Assembly (NCBI GenBank): GCA_002110485.1
Contig: MOWL01000067.1
Span: 3,410,001-3,474,000, forward strand
DNA length: 64,000 nt
Source of the DNA: Emergomyces orientalis
Lineage: Eukaryota; Ascomycota; Eurotiomycetes; Onygenales; Ajellomycetaceae
Reading direction: 5' to 3'
The position numbers were made by a program, and so were the translations under genes. Shown here in pieces: positions 22,794 through 35,455 of the stretch; positions within the stretch are counted from its first letter, which is position 1; each line of letters opens with the position of its first letter. The notes beneath the pieces are model-generated. The model was not told the DNA's origin and searched no databases. It was given only the letters and a program-made list of their open reading frames with translations.

Positions 22794-24086
22794 CTGCTGA
22801 GGAGGGCGTTGTGTCTAGATATGTCCCCGAGGTTTCCTTTTGTTCTCTTCCTTTCTCTATTCCTTTCCTTCTCGCTTCCTCTGGATGAAACCAGGTTGCA
22901 AACTCCTTTTTCGCCATGACATTGACAACATGTTATATTTTTTTACTCTTGCACTTATATACCCCCACATTTATTTACTACGATCTGTTTTTTATATTCC
23001 TCTTTTTGACAAAGAACGCCTTTCATGGCATTTCCGCTTCTTATCTTGATTTCTGAAATGTATATATATATAGGAATTTTTTAACATTTGGTTTTTTCAT
23101 AACCCCTTTATTCTGGCATCTACTGTGACAACATATGTTTTCATTTTCATTTTATTGTGGCTGCTTCACATTTTCGCAACTTTGCATGAACATATAGACA
23201 TATTAGCATGTGGAATTCACGAGGCTCATATAAAGTGCAGCACATAATTTCAACTTCTCTAATATATCGGGCGAATTAGAATTATATATGGTTTTGTCTA
23301 CCCTTGTACAGCAAGTACATTTATATTTAGAAAGTAGATGTTTTTGAATTTTATATCTAATCAGAACACTGTTTTTATTTGAAAGGCTAGTTCCAGCAGA
23401 GGTGGTTGGGAGAGAAAGATTCCGAAAAATTTATTGTGATTTCGCTACTTTCACCCCTACCGAAGCTTTGGGTGTTGACACAGTTAAGGCTAGCTGGTGG
23501 GTTTGGGGGATAGGGTGCTACGTACACACCTAAGCTATTCTTTCTCGAATATTAAAACTACCACGCAATACATCCACGTAGGGAGTCAAGGCAAAATGTT
23601 GCTGTTAGGGAGGTACCCATCGGGCAGCTTTTCACCCGAATTCTGATACATAAATATCAGAAGCGGTCAAGAAGAAGAATACTAAATATGGAAGGCTAAG
23701 AGGGAAGATATATTGTTTAGATGACTAGAGCAGATGGTAATAATTTAAACGGAAAGAAAATGATGCTTTATCTCCGTAGTGCAAGTTACAGGAATAGGGG
23801 AAAACACTGACACGCATGCGGATGAGAATAATTAAAGGGAGCAAGCACCATACAACTCAGATCCAACAAACCAACAAACAACAAAAATTTGCTAATGTTC
23901 AATACACCCCATTCTAATGCCGCCTGCTATGTCTCCGAGAAAAAGATTTTGGATGGCTTCAATCCCTGAATAGGAGCTGAAAAAGTGACAAAGGGAAGGG
24001 CGATAAAAGTATACAAAGGAAAGAAAAAACTGCCGGTTAACGAAATAATACAGTCAGACGCACACTTCAAACATACACAAAATCGA
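22794..24086. other. Intergenic between convergent genes
   Basis: AT-rich 3' flanks of the hypothetical gene and THO2, with T-rich runs, a (ta)n tract at about 23060-23070 and no supported gene. Confidence 0.5.
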
Positions 24087-27000
24087 TCAATGCCCACGCC
24101 TGGGTCTCTTATTTTCACCTCCGTTCCTCGCGGAGCCGGCAGCGCTAGGTCGGTCATCTACGTTGCCGCCAGTGGGTCTTCCGCGTTTCCGTGGCCAAGT
24201 GCCTCCTCCTCCATTGCTGTTGCCATTGCCACCAGCATCACCATTACCTCCACGGGCGTTACCCACATCTCTGCGCTCTCGATCACGTTCGCGTTCACGC
24301 TCTCGCTCACGGTCACGGTCCCGGTCACGATCTCTATTGCGATCGTCGCCTCGACCCCCACTACTCCATCTTCGACCTTCCGGATCGTTTGTTGGTGGAG
24401 GAGGCGGCGGTGGCGGCGGCGGCGGCGGAGGGGTAAGGTCAGGTTTACCGCCACGGCTTTGACTCTCCTGGGCACCTGCGTCACGCTCTCGCTTGTCCCT
24501 TCGCCTGCTAGCGGAGACTGGCTCTCTGTTTGCGCTCGAGCTCTGTGCGCCTCGTCGTGATGAGGATTCTCGTGAGCCACGAGCTTGGTCCCGACTAATG
24601 GCTTCTGTTGCGCGACCTCGATCACGGTCACGATCCCCATCTCGATGGCGTTCTCGAAACTCTTCCCGTTTCGTGATGGGCTTTACGTGGTCTTCTTCGC
24701 CTCTACGATTGGCATCGCGCTCGCGGTCTCGATCTCGGTGTTCCCGGTCTTTATCTCTTTCGCGTTCTCTATCACGGTCGCGCTCACGATCTCTTTCCCG
24801 ATCTCTTTCCCGATCCGGAGTGCGAGTACCGCTCGAGTGGCGAGGAGATCGTCGTGACTCTGTTGCAGCCTCCTCTATAATTTCACTTCTCCGACCGGCT
24901 CGACCAGGTCCACGAGATTCTTCCTGTGGCGGCGGCAGTACGGCGTCAGAGCGACTAGGAAATAACTCCGGCCTTTCCATTCCTGAGGGAGGCGCGGAGC
25001 CAGAATAAGTATCAGCCTTCCCTCCAACGGGAGTTTGTGGTCGGGTAGATTGAGGCGACGGAGCGTTTAGTGAATTTCCCCCAGCGCGATTCGCACCTCT
25101 TCCCCTTATCGAAGTGCCCATCCCCGGTTTATCTGCCGGGCTGCCAAACTGCTGAAGCATATTGTTCAGGCCTGCGAAACGCTTATCTCCCCGGCCTCTC
25201 TCCCCTGAAAACGCAGATCCAGGGGGTCCTCGAGTGGTTGGCGAAGGGCCAGAAGGCGGATGGCCACCACTCCGCGGGCCAGAAGGAGGTAAGGCTGTTG
25301 TAGGTGAAGATGATTGCGTTCCATCATGTCTGGGAGATTGAATTGCTTTTAGGCGATCAGGATGAATACCAGACGTGTCAATTTTGTCCAGGGAAGCAGG
25401 TGCAGAAGACGAGGTGGTCGCAAGTTGCTGGTCTTGGTGGGGAGGATTCCGTGTGGGTGGCCGGTTCGATGGCCCTGTTGGTGGCTGGCGGTGAGATGGT
25501 TGGGGTGGAATCGGAAGAGGTTGCGACGGGGGAGGGTTTCTACCACCGCGCTGAGAGGCATTCCTCCTTGGGCCTGACGGGATGTCTTGTGGCCTATCAA
25601 ACGGCTCGTGCGGGCGTGAGGGAAATCTCGAATCTTGATTTAACCTCCCATACGACGAGTCTGTTGTTGATGATTGATACGTCGATCGCGAGTCTTGGCC
25701 ATGGCGGTTATCACCAGCTGCGGGATGACTAGCTCTGTCCCCTCTCGGCCCCGTAGGGAGATCCTCTGAACGTGATGGTGGTTGAGAGTTGAAACTTGTA
25801 GGTTTCCTCTCATCACGCTCATCTCGTCTATCAGGTCTATTTGGAGGGCGGGAATCGTCAGCTTTTGGAGGGCTCGAGGGTCGAGAGCCACGACTTCTTC
25901 TATCGTCCCTTTCAGGTCTGGGAGGTTCATGTCGCTGGAGAGAGGGGGTTTCAGTGTGAGATAGGCGGGAAGGATGGTCTCGATCATGAGACTCAGGAAC
26001 ATTAGTAGGTCGATATTGATGGATATCACCATCTCTGAACGAGCGCTCCGATTCTTGCCGAGCTTGGAAGGCATCTGCTTGGGGCATTCTTCCTCTGCTC
26101 ATCCTGTCAGACCATTCCTGATCCCTCGGAGGTGGGCGCGGGTCTCTGTAGGTTGGACGCCCAAAGTGATCTTCGGGGGGCCGTAGAGGGAAGTCTCTAT
26201 CTATCCGAGGGCCTTCAAGCCTATCCCTATCTGCGAGCCTGTCATTTGGTCGACCGTGGCCTCGAGGGTCAGTAGGCAAGGGGTGTTCAAACGGTCTTTC
26301 GCGATCCTGTCCACTAAATCGTCCAGTGCGATCGGGATGTCTGTTGTCTCGAGCATCTCTTCGATCTTCGGGCATGTTAGGTGGTCTCATGGCCGTACGG
26401 TCATCAGAATGCCTAAAGGGTCGAGGAGGTTCCGGTCGATTTGGGAGGTTGGGTTGGGGGCGGACAGGAGGGCTAGGCTGAGGAGGGTATCGATCGACAT
26501 CCGGGCGTTTTGGGATGCTCGATGGATGGGAAGTTTCCGAAGGTGGCTTACTAGCTACTCGTGGTGGGGCAGGGGATGATGAGCCACGACCTGAAGTAGG
26601 GGTTTGTGCATCTGCTTGAGGGGGCAGATTGGTCAAGGGGGGCTGCGAAGGGGATTGTGGCAAGGCCGTTGTAGGTTCCGCAGGCCTCGCTGGCTGCGTT
26701 TCTTGTGTCAGTTCGCGCGTTTTACCCTGCTCCACCCTGTCCGCTTTATTCGGAAGAGCGGGTTCTCCAGTACCAGAGCTATCAGATACCTGCTGGGGTT
26801 GGGCATCACGTTTCGTCACTTCTGGTTTGGTGACTGCGTCATTCATTTTCGCCTCCACCATCTTCGCGTCTTCGATCTCGCCATCTTCAACTTCTAATTT
26901 TCCAGGCCCTTGGGGACGCGCACCATTTACCCTAAGTTTAATCAGAAAAAGTGTCCCATTTCGTCGAAGGGGGCAAGGTTTTGTATCGACTCACGTGGTT

Positions 27001-30000
27001 GACGTCCCAGATGGTTTGAAGTCATGGGCTGAAGCATTCAATGGTTTGGGAGTTGTTGACTGGGGCTGCGGCGTGCGTGCTTTCGCCTTGTCACTCGGTA
27101 ATGATTCGTTCTTTGGCGAATTAGCTCCGCCTTCCATAGTGTTCACAGGTAGACTCACAATCATGAACGCTTGTGGAAGTAACCACTTTTTCTCCCTTCT
27201 ATTTAAATCTCCAATCAACGAGGCAGCTGGAATTTTGACATCGTCACGTGGATCCATGGTTTTCAGGTTGTTAACGCAAGTGTGCATGTCTCGGCCAATC
27301 CAGTTAACGGCAGGGAAATGTTGGACCACGGCCTTCAACACGCTGATGGCATTACGGATATGCATATACTCGCCTCCTGAAAGGCAAGTCTTTAAGCAAG
27401 CGCCAAAAATGCGATGCCACTTATAGAAAATTCTGCGGAAGTCTTCATAATCCAAAAATGATTTCGGCTTCCCCTCCTGGTCCACAGCCATAGCAAATCC
27501 CGGGAGGTCCCTTTTAGTCCCGTACGCTTCCTTCTCGTACACGGCCTTGTCGGAATGCCATCGGGTTAAATCACGTAGTACCTCGTTGAGGAAACGACCA
27601 AAATTGTCAGCTTCCTTAGAAGTGCAATGGAAAATTATAGCAGTCAGCCGCTGCTCGCGGAACAATTGGTCAAGGAACCCCACAGTTCGGAAATTGGGTG
27701 TCCCTGATGAATGTAGATACTTGAGCATCTTGAAACTGTAGAAAGCGTCAATGGGGGAGAGGAGTAAGCGAGGTAAGAGACATTGTTCCATGACCGCGAT
27801 GTTAAGAGCTTCATGTTTCCCTCTCAATCCAACAAACCAGCGGTCCTTTTCTTTCTGTAACCGTGCACGACTTAAACCGTAACATCTGAGATGCGCCTTG
27901 TTTTCTGCTAAAATTCGATCGTGGAGGTCGTTAATGTGTTTTTTCTCCTTCTCCTTTTTCAAAGTGCCAGCCACGCTAACATCGGAGCGGTCTTGGGAAA
28001 TAGCCTGGATCCTTTTCTTAAGGCGTTCGAGTTCCTCTTCGTAAGCTCGTTGTGGAACGTGAATATCATATAGCGAGAGCTGCCAAAAAGTTACAAAGAA
28101 CGGAAGGCCAACAACTTCCCACGTGCTTTGTGGCATTGCGATTTTGATCTTCTCCATCAGGCCTTCGAGTACCGGATGCCATGGTACATTTTCAGGGCTC
28201 GATTTAGCGCGTAGTGGGGTATTGGGAGTATTTGACTGTGCTTCACTCTGGGTATCATTGGATGTAGGAGCAGATTCTTCGGTAGACATGACCACATCTT
28301 CAGATGGGTCTTCCCCTTTCACAGCTTCGCCATCATCTGCCATTCCCACATCGCCATCGGGGCTTTTTGAAGCAACAACGGCAGGGATAATAGATTCACT
28401 TTCCGTTTTCTTTGCGGCCTCCTCCCGCTTCTTCGCGTCGATTTCCGCAATCTGATGTGCAACACTAGGACGGGTAATCCAGAATGCAACCTCTGGCTGC
28501 AATCCAAAGTCGCCAATTAGACTTGCAACGTCCGGCACGAAAGCGTCAAATTCCTCAACCGTGAAATTGCTCCGAAGTAGATCGATATATTGAGTCAAAA
28601 CACGATGGATCTCGTCAAAGATATTGCCAAGTAATTTTAGCTCGTCATCAGCCTCTGATTCCTTGAATATACAGGTGGCCCGTTCCTGCGCGACGGCTAT
28701 GAGAAGCTGTCCCGCAAGTTTGGAATCCGCTAGAGACTTCATAAGTCGCCGGGAAGTTATCTTTGATTCGTGGCGCTTGTCAAGAAGCTGTAACATGGTC
28801 TGAGACTGTAGTAGTTCACCGCCTGCCATTGCTTGAATTTGGGAATCGTTAAAATTTGTGTCGGTCACAATTCCTGCCATCGAACTTATAAGTTGTTCCA
28901 GAATGACGAGATCAGTGGAGTTGTTCTGTCGAAGCTGCTCGCCGACGTATTGGAGGACAGGAACAGGATCCATGATGGTAGAATATCGCTTAAATACCCT
29001 ACCAACAAAGGATGCAAGGGCGTTGAGCCATCTGCTAGTTAGTAGCCCTCCGTCTTGAACTCGACTCCTTCCCTTCTGCCCAAGAGAGTTGATCAGTGAC
29101 CAGGTTAGAATGTCGTATCCTAGGTAGGTGAAATATCTCGCACATTCCACCACAACTTCAATGAGATTCTCATATGCTTCGATCTGGTTTATGGCGACGC
29201 TGATGACGATTCCCGGATTAGCGTACGCGATTTTGGCCAAGGTTCTAGCCATCGGTTTGATGTTGGTTTTGCTTAATCTTTTAAGAGCGTCCTTCGTTTC
29301 TGCCCGTGCTTGATCGAACGCAGATTTGATATCGGGAAGTCGGGATGTTTGACCAGAATACCATTCAGCATAAATGGAATACCTCACTTCTCTCGGGAAG
29401 TGGCTCAAAAGCGCAAAAACTTCGTTTACAACTCCGGGGTTCGCTTTCGTTAAGCTCAAAGCGGGGACTAAGAGGCGTTTGCAAAGATCTCGCCATCGCG
29501 TACGATTTGAGTCCGACGAATCACTGTGTAGGCTTTCGTTCCCAAGCCTAGCTAATTTCGCCAACAGGGTAGGATCTTGTCCGATTTTAACCCCGGATAG
29601 ATTTAAAAACGTTCCACAAAGGGCGAATACGTCATCCATTGTCTGGCAAATGGGTATATTATCAGTCCAATCGTCCCAATAAAATCGATAGTCGGTTCCA
29701 TCGTTGGTATCCTCTTTATCTAGTAATGCCCAGCGAAGGACACGGCGAGGGGGCGCATCAGTCAGACGGATATTTCCCTTTGGAATGCTTGCTTGGTCAG
29801 AACTAATGATCTTCTTTTGATCCTTAATGTCATCCCTTGACGACATTGGCCGCGATGAACCGCAGAGTTTGCTCAGAGAATAGTGTATTATACGGTGAAT
29901 ATATTCTGGGAGTTCGGGATACGCATCCAGCAGCCAGGGAAATCGACCAAGGATGTACAGAGATTCCGGTAAGGCACCAATAGCAAGCAGACTCTTCAAC

Positions 30001-31877
30001 AATAGCACCTTTTGGTCAGCCGGTTCCGGTAATGCTTCTTTGTTCTCGTCGACTTTCGGTTGGGCCGGCTTGTCCCCATCTTGATCCTTGGCAGGGGTTG
30101 GTGCGCGTGTATCAGCATCTCGAGGTCTAGGACCTGGTATCGGTATCGTGTCGTCACTCAAGGCACCAGCCATCATCAAAGCATTCATTGCTCCAGCACC
30201 TGGTCTAGCGGCCAGTTCTCTCTGCTCCTTTTCTTTCATTTTCTCCTCCTTGAGCTCTTCCATAGACTCATCGGGTCGCCAAAGGTGGGGGTAGAGGTCC
30301 CGCAAAGATATAAAACCAACTTTGATAAGTAGAGCGGCTAGATATATGAGATTGTCGGGTAGAACGTCAGACGGGTTTCGAGCATTGGAAGAGTAAAACC
30401 GTAGCTTGAATCCAAGGAGTTGCGCTGCAACCCTATTTCCCTTTGGTGGGAGGGTTCCCGTTTGCTCGATCCACTTCTGAGTCTCGTTGTCATCATCTGG
30501 AGCGATATTCCTGAGTTCGGATATGGATTTTAATTCGTCTGGGCCTAATGACTGGGTTCGGCCTATTTCGAAAAACGCACGGATGCCAACGTCTCGAGCT
30601 CTCTCCCAGAAAAGTTGATCTCGTTTCTCATTCACAAGAAGAGTTTCTTCCCGGTCCTCTTCCGTTGTAGACCAGCCGGTAGAACCAGGTAGAGCCCATT
30701 TAGGTAAGCCAGATTCCGAAATTACGCCATATCGACGAAGGAAATTTTCGTCTTTCGGCCACCAAGAGCTGACGCGGAGGAACTTAACAAAGAATCGATA
30801 TTGCTTCACGAGAACTGCTGCGAACACATCTAGCGTAACGTCGAGGACCCTTCCAACATCCATGTCAAATGCTCCAATCATGGCTTTGACCCTTTCAAAA
30901 GTATCTTCAACAACTTCGGCAGAGGGGGGCCCATTGTTGCTAGTGGTAAATAATTCTGTTAGCAACTTGGAATATCCTTCCGACTCTTCTCGTAGTAAGT
31001 TATAATTTGACTGTCGATAAAGGAGGTTCGTTTGCTTGCGAATACCCATACGAGCAAAGGTGTCACGGATCAGGCCAAGGGACTGTAGTAGAGGGGTTTC
31101 GAGCTGCTGTCGCATCAGGGTGGACGAGATGCCTGTCGAAAACACAAAAGTACGAAGGCTAGGATGTGAGGTGTCCGCATCTGTTATAATAGAGAGAGTA
31201 TCGAGGAAAAGAGAACGTGCATCGAAAGTTGGAATGACAGGGCTGCTAGGTTCAACGACGTCGGTCATTTCATCAGCAGCGACGTCTTCGCCTATAATCT
31301 CCTTCACACACGCCCCTCCATCAACAGCAGATATTCGGCCATCAAAAACTGACTGAATAATCTCCTGGAAGACGGATGCGATAACTGCAGAGTCTTCCAT
31401 CTTCCGAGAGGTGATCCCAACTTCGATGACATGTTTCTTTCCGGTCGACATCCAGCTCTCAATGCACTCCTGTGTAACATAATCGTAGGAATAGGGCGTC
31501 GCTTGAGGCTTAGAAACGGATTTAGGTACTGGTGTCGACGGCGTCCTACTCGGCTGAGATGGTTCGGGGGGCTCTCTGGGTGATGGCATGACGGATCTTG
31601 ATGTTGGGGAGTTTTCTTTTTGATGGGAGCTGTGACTGTCACTCCCTCTCCGCACAGGTGTACCATTCCGATTACCGCCTCTACTTGCTCTTCTGCCTCC
31701 CCGGCCACGGCCATCCTGCGAATCCCGACCTTGGCCATGGAACTGGCTTTGTTGTTGCTGCTGGGCCAAATTGAGATTTCCTGGACGATGGGGAGAGGGT
31801 CGTGGACTATCGTTTGCCGCATCCCCTGACCACGACCTATCGCCGCGTTTACGCTTCCCACCAGCCTGAGGAGCCAT
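24087..31877 (-). CDS. THO2: THO complex subunit 2 (mRNA export)
   Basis: Largest subunit of the THO/TREX complex, which couples Pol II elongation to mRNP packaging and export and limits R-loops. Two exons, 31877-26995 and 26931-24087, joined over a 63-bp intron, give 2575 residues. The junction is in phase, reading SGTSTT-VNGARPQGPGKLE. Residues 1-95 are disordered. About 110-1560 form the conserved helical scaffold, including the Tho2-type stretches RKQTNLLYRQSNYNLLREES, YFTYLGYDILTWSLINSLGQ and LPFFVTFWQLSLYDIHVPQR. The C-terminal 950 residues are disordered: Pro/Arg/Ser-rich, then alternating Arg/Asp and Arg/Glu dipeptides (DRERDRERDRERD and similar), a run of 14 prolines, and a basic end NKRPRRGH. 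The tail is long but in frame throughout. Identification is strong. Confidence 0.93.
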
Positions 31878-32541
31878 AATGGATTCTTTGGGGCGCGTCG
31901 CCGCTCAGGCGAGTAAAATGGCTGCGTCAAGGGAGCGATTCATGGGGCCTTTAACGGTTATGCTGTGAGGAGAGAAATGATTGAGTGAGCGCGAGGTCAG
32001 GTAGCAAAGAAGATGAAGGAGGAGCGGGATTACCATCCATGGACTATCCATATGAAATATGAAACAAGGAGGCACACAGGCCTATCACAACTTTCAGTTT
32101 CAACGGTGAATCTTGTTTGCGTTTGGGTGAATCGCCCTTTGTCAGTTGGATCCTAGCCGTTTGGTTGTCTGGAGGCTTCTGAATTTGGTTTAGCCACCTG
32201 GAAGGAGGACGAGAAGCACCAGTTTTGCGCGCTAAGCGAGTCGGGACAAGCGTGCGTCTAACCAGCCAACCACAGAACTCTCCGGATCGCTGCTGCGTAC
32301 GTGGTCAGAATTTTAAGAGAATTAACCAAAAACTACCCTCCCCGTAGCATATGATAATGTCATAGGCCTGGCATTTGCGTCGCTCACTGATTTTTGTGTT
32401 TTACAACTACATTTGTCCGATGGGGGTTAACAGACGAAGAATAAAAAGAAATCCTACAAGTTAGTATACACAGTGGCATTAAAAACATGGCATTGTACAG
32501 TACAAATTGCTCTGCAAGGGACAATTTGAGGCAGAAGTCTG
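31878..32541. other. Intergenic: THO2 promoter
   Basis: 5' flank of THO2 and 3' flank of the Zn2Cys6 gene. Nothing else supported. Confidence 0.5.
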
Positions 32542-34833
32542 TCAGTTTATATTAACTACATCAAAGGCTGTAAGTGTGGTTGGAATGTTCTTGAGTTGAG
32601 CCCCAGGATCTGCATCTGGATCTGGAGGTTGCGATATATGCATGTTACTCGAAGCTTTACCTGTTTGAGTTGAACTGTCCTTTATCAGTGTCAAATAATT
32701 TTCCGTTCCTTGCGCACTCCTAGGTGCAGACCGCGTCATAAGTTTTTTATGCAGTTGAGCAAGAGTTCGAGCCCCTACTTCAGCCATGTTACTGACCTCC
32801 GCCAGCATCTGCAGGCGACTGAGGGCGTCGCTAACCGCTTGCATACACTCCTCTCGCTTCAAGCTTCCCATGCCAGCCCCAAGAGGATCCACCTTGATCG
32901 GACTAAGGCCCTGAGTTTCATCCTGTCTAGGAAAATCGGGATCCATACAGAGGTTCATCAGGAGCACTGCGGCTTCAAATGTGGGTAGGATGATGCGTGG
33001 GAACCGCGTTTGGGAATTTCCCAGCAGAGCATGCAGGGTGGAAGTTCCTTTCAGAACAAGGTGGGCAGCCACGGCCAGAGCCTTTCGCTGAGACGATAGC
33101 AAAGCTTGCTTATACTTGGGGAAACGTCGCACCTCGCTTGAGTCCTGTAGGAGGACTGATCGAAAGTTGTAACAAAGAGACTCAAATATAGTTATGTGCA
33201 ACACTTCCCTTTGTTGCGGAAGCATCGGAAGACACCCATCCCACTCTTTGTCGGGTTGTAGCGCGAAGGTAGAGGGAAGTATGGCCAAGAAATCACTGCA
33301 CAACTTTTCATACCGCTCCTCGGCCAAAACGATGTCATATTCGGAACCCAAGTTGGAACCGTTGCTCTTCCAAAAGTTTGCCAGACGAGCCTGGAGGATA
33401 CGCTCTGTAAATCCTTCGAGCCCTTGCGTGTCATCGATTTCAGGACCAAGGAGCATGCGGGGTATCTTTTCGGGACTCAAGCAGCTACATAGGGTGGCAG
33501 GGCGGTCCAATTGTCGTGACACAAAGCTGCGGCTGGTAAGCAGAAATGTAACTCTTTGGGAGCGATCATCCTCATACCTATCCCATATGTACAAGTTACA
33601 GAATATCCTACGTCGCATTTCTTTCTCTATTTCATCCATGTCCAGCATTGACGTGGTGTTATCTCTGTCAAGTCCAATTCTTTGCGCCGCGTGAATCGCA
33701 CGTCTTAGCTTATCCTGGAAATCGTTGGTCCGCCCTTCACACCAGAACTTTAGTCCGGCAAATGCCAGGTGTTGTACCCGGAGTAGACCGCCTCTCGGGT
33801 TGAAATGGGCGCAAATCAAGGCAAGACTGTCGGCAACATCATCGCACACTTTGCGAATATTCCCTAGGGGCATACCCCGAATGCTTTCGATAGTATGGGA
33901 CGGAGAAGGAAGAAATTGAGATGCGTAGGAACACATTCTCAGAAGTAGAGTCGCAAACTCAACCCAAAAGGCGGAAGATAGCCTTTTGACGGTCCACCAC
34001 TGTTGGTATTGCTCTAGAAACCAAGGAACGTGGACCAGTTGATCCATCCTAAATACCCAAAATATTGACCGGTCAGGTAAAAAATATTTCCCCAGAGGTG
34101 GGGATCCTAACGTTGGGAAAATAAAGAAATCGTCCTGAGCACTGACCAATTCACCTCATCCACAAAGTAACTCACTAGGAAATCTAGGATTGCACGGTCC
34201 GGCATCCTGTCCAAGTTATGTTGGATCTTGAGGACGGTTTCAGGCGATAAATCCTGCCCTTTGACACTTTGGTGCTCTTCCTCTTCATACAGGTCTATCT
34301 GTTGAGAATAAATATTACTATTTGAAATGGCCTGTTAACCCCCTCCCCCCTTCTTCCACAGGCCCCCTTTGTATTATCGAAAATCAACTCACTCGCCGTA
34401 ATAGAGCCATGGTGTTCGTTTGACTGTCCTCGGAATAGCCAAACACCTCCGGGAGCGATGATGACCACGAATTGCTCGTCGGGCTCTCGATGGTCGCCAA
34501 GTCCGATCGTATGTCCAAGGATATGGGACCAGCACCGCTACCAGTTCGCTGGCGGCTACAGTTTTGTTCGGGTTGCTCGCAAGTCTGCAGCGACGGGATC
34601 TCGGGTTGGATCGTTCCCGATGGATAATAGGCACATTCTTCTGGCCGTCGACGGCGGGCGCAGTTATTACACGGGTATTTGCGGTCACACTGCGCGTTTA
34701 GTCAACTGCGGGTTCTCCTGTTTATTCTGAAGTTCCAAGCAAACACCACGCGCCTTCGTATTAATACCTTTTGCTTCTTGGTATAGCAAGGTATGCATGA
34801 AGAAACCTTGCGTTTTCGCGAGATGGTCTGCAT
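32542..34833 (-). CDS. Zn2Cys6 transcription factor with fungal_trans domain
   Basis: Fungal-specific nuclear regulator. Exons 34833-34768, 34689-34393, 34298-34147 and 34048-32542 give 673 residues. The zinc cluster is split by intron 1 and restored on joining: Cys13, 16, 23, 29, 32 and 41 (C-x2-C-x6-C-x5-C-x2-C-x8-C), with KRK before it and ARRRRPEEC closing it. A polar linker follows, then the fungal_trans-type middle domain, with SYFVDEVNWMDQLVHVPWFL spanning intron 3 and AFWVEFATLLLRMCSYASQF. A later stretch, EEIEKEMRRRIFCNLYIWDRY-like (IEKEMRRRIFCNLYIWDR), is typical. All splice junctions are in phase and introns carry CTAAC/CTGAC-like branch sites. Its target is unknown; adjacency to an MFS gene suggests local pathway control, but that transporter is broken. 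Confidence 0.88.
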
Positions 34834-35455
34834 GATAAGACGCCAGCTCACATTGCACGGAAATAAAGCACTTTTCGATCTCGATAGCTTACACAATGAA
34901 GTAAGAACCTCGATGAACGAACTGAACATTTTAAATGTGAGCTTGTCGTCACTTTCGATGGTGTTATCGATTAAGCTGAATGCTGACTAGGGTGGAAAAT
35001 AGTGACTCCGAGCTCCGTAGCCCGGCGAGTTCTATTATTAATTTCATGAACTTCATTACAACTTCGAAGTCTGAGCGACATGGACCAGGTAAATCGGACC
35101 AAAATTTTCTAAAAGCATTTATTGATATTTTATTATTCAAAATCTTAACGGACTAGCTGGCTTATCGTAATTTTACAGCAATATTAATCTTTCTTTTGAT
35201 GCCAAAATTCACTCCATCCAGAGTCAACTAAAAGCCATACACAAACTCTACGCAATACATCCCCTATTTTTGATACTCAAACTGCAAACTTAGTCTCAGG
35301 TGTGAAAGGTGACTCATATGTCAAACACCCTTGAAGAAAACGGAAAGGAAAAGAAAAAGGAAACCTCAAAGCTCCTCCCCATTGTCAGGCCATCGAGCAA
35401 GCTGCAGCAAAAAGAATTTAAAAAAAGAAGGAAAGGAAGAAAGGCAACGGCCATC
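34834..35455. other. Intergenic
   Basis: 5' flank of the Zn2Cys6 gene and 3' flank of the MFS pseudogene. AT-rich with A-rich purine runs near 35330-35440. No gene supported. Confidence 0.5.

Noticed and set aside
24163..25008. Several plus-strand Arg/Ser-rich frames opposite THO2
   Set aside because: They are shadows of the alternating Arg/Asp-Glu codons of THO2; no start context or domain of their own.
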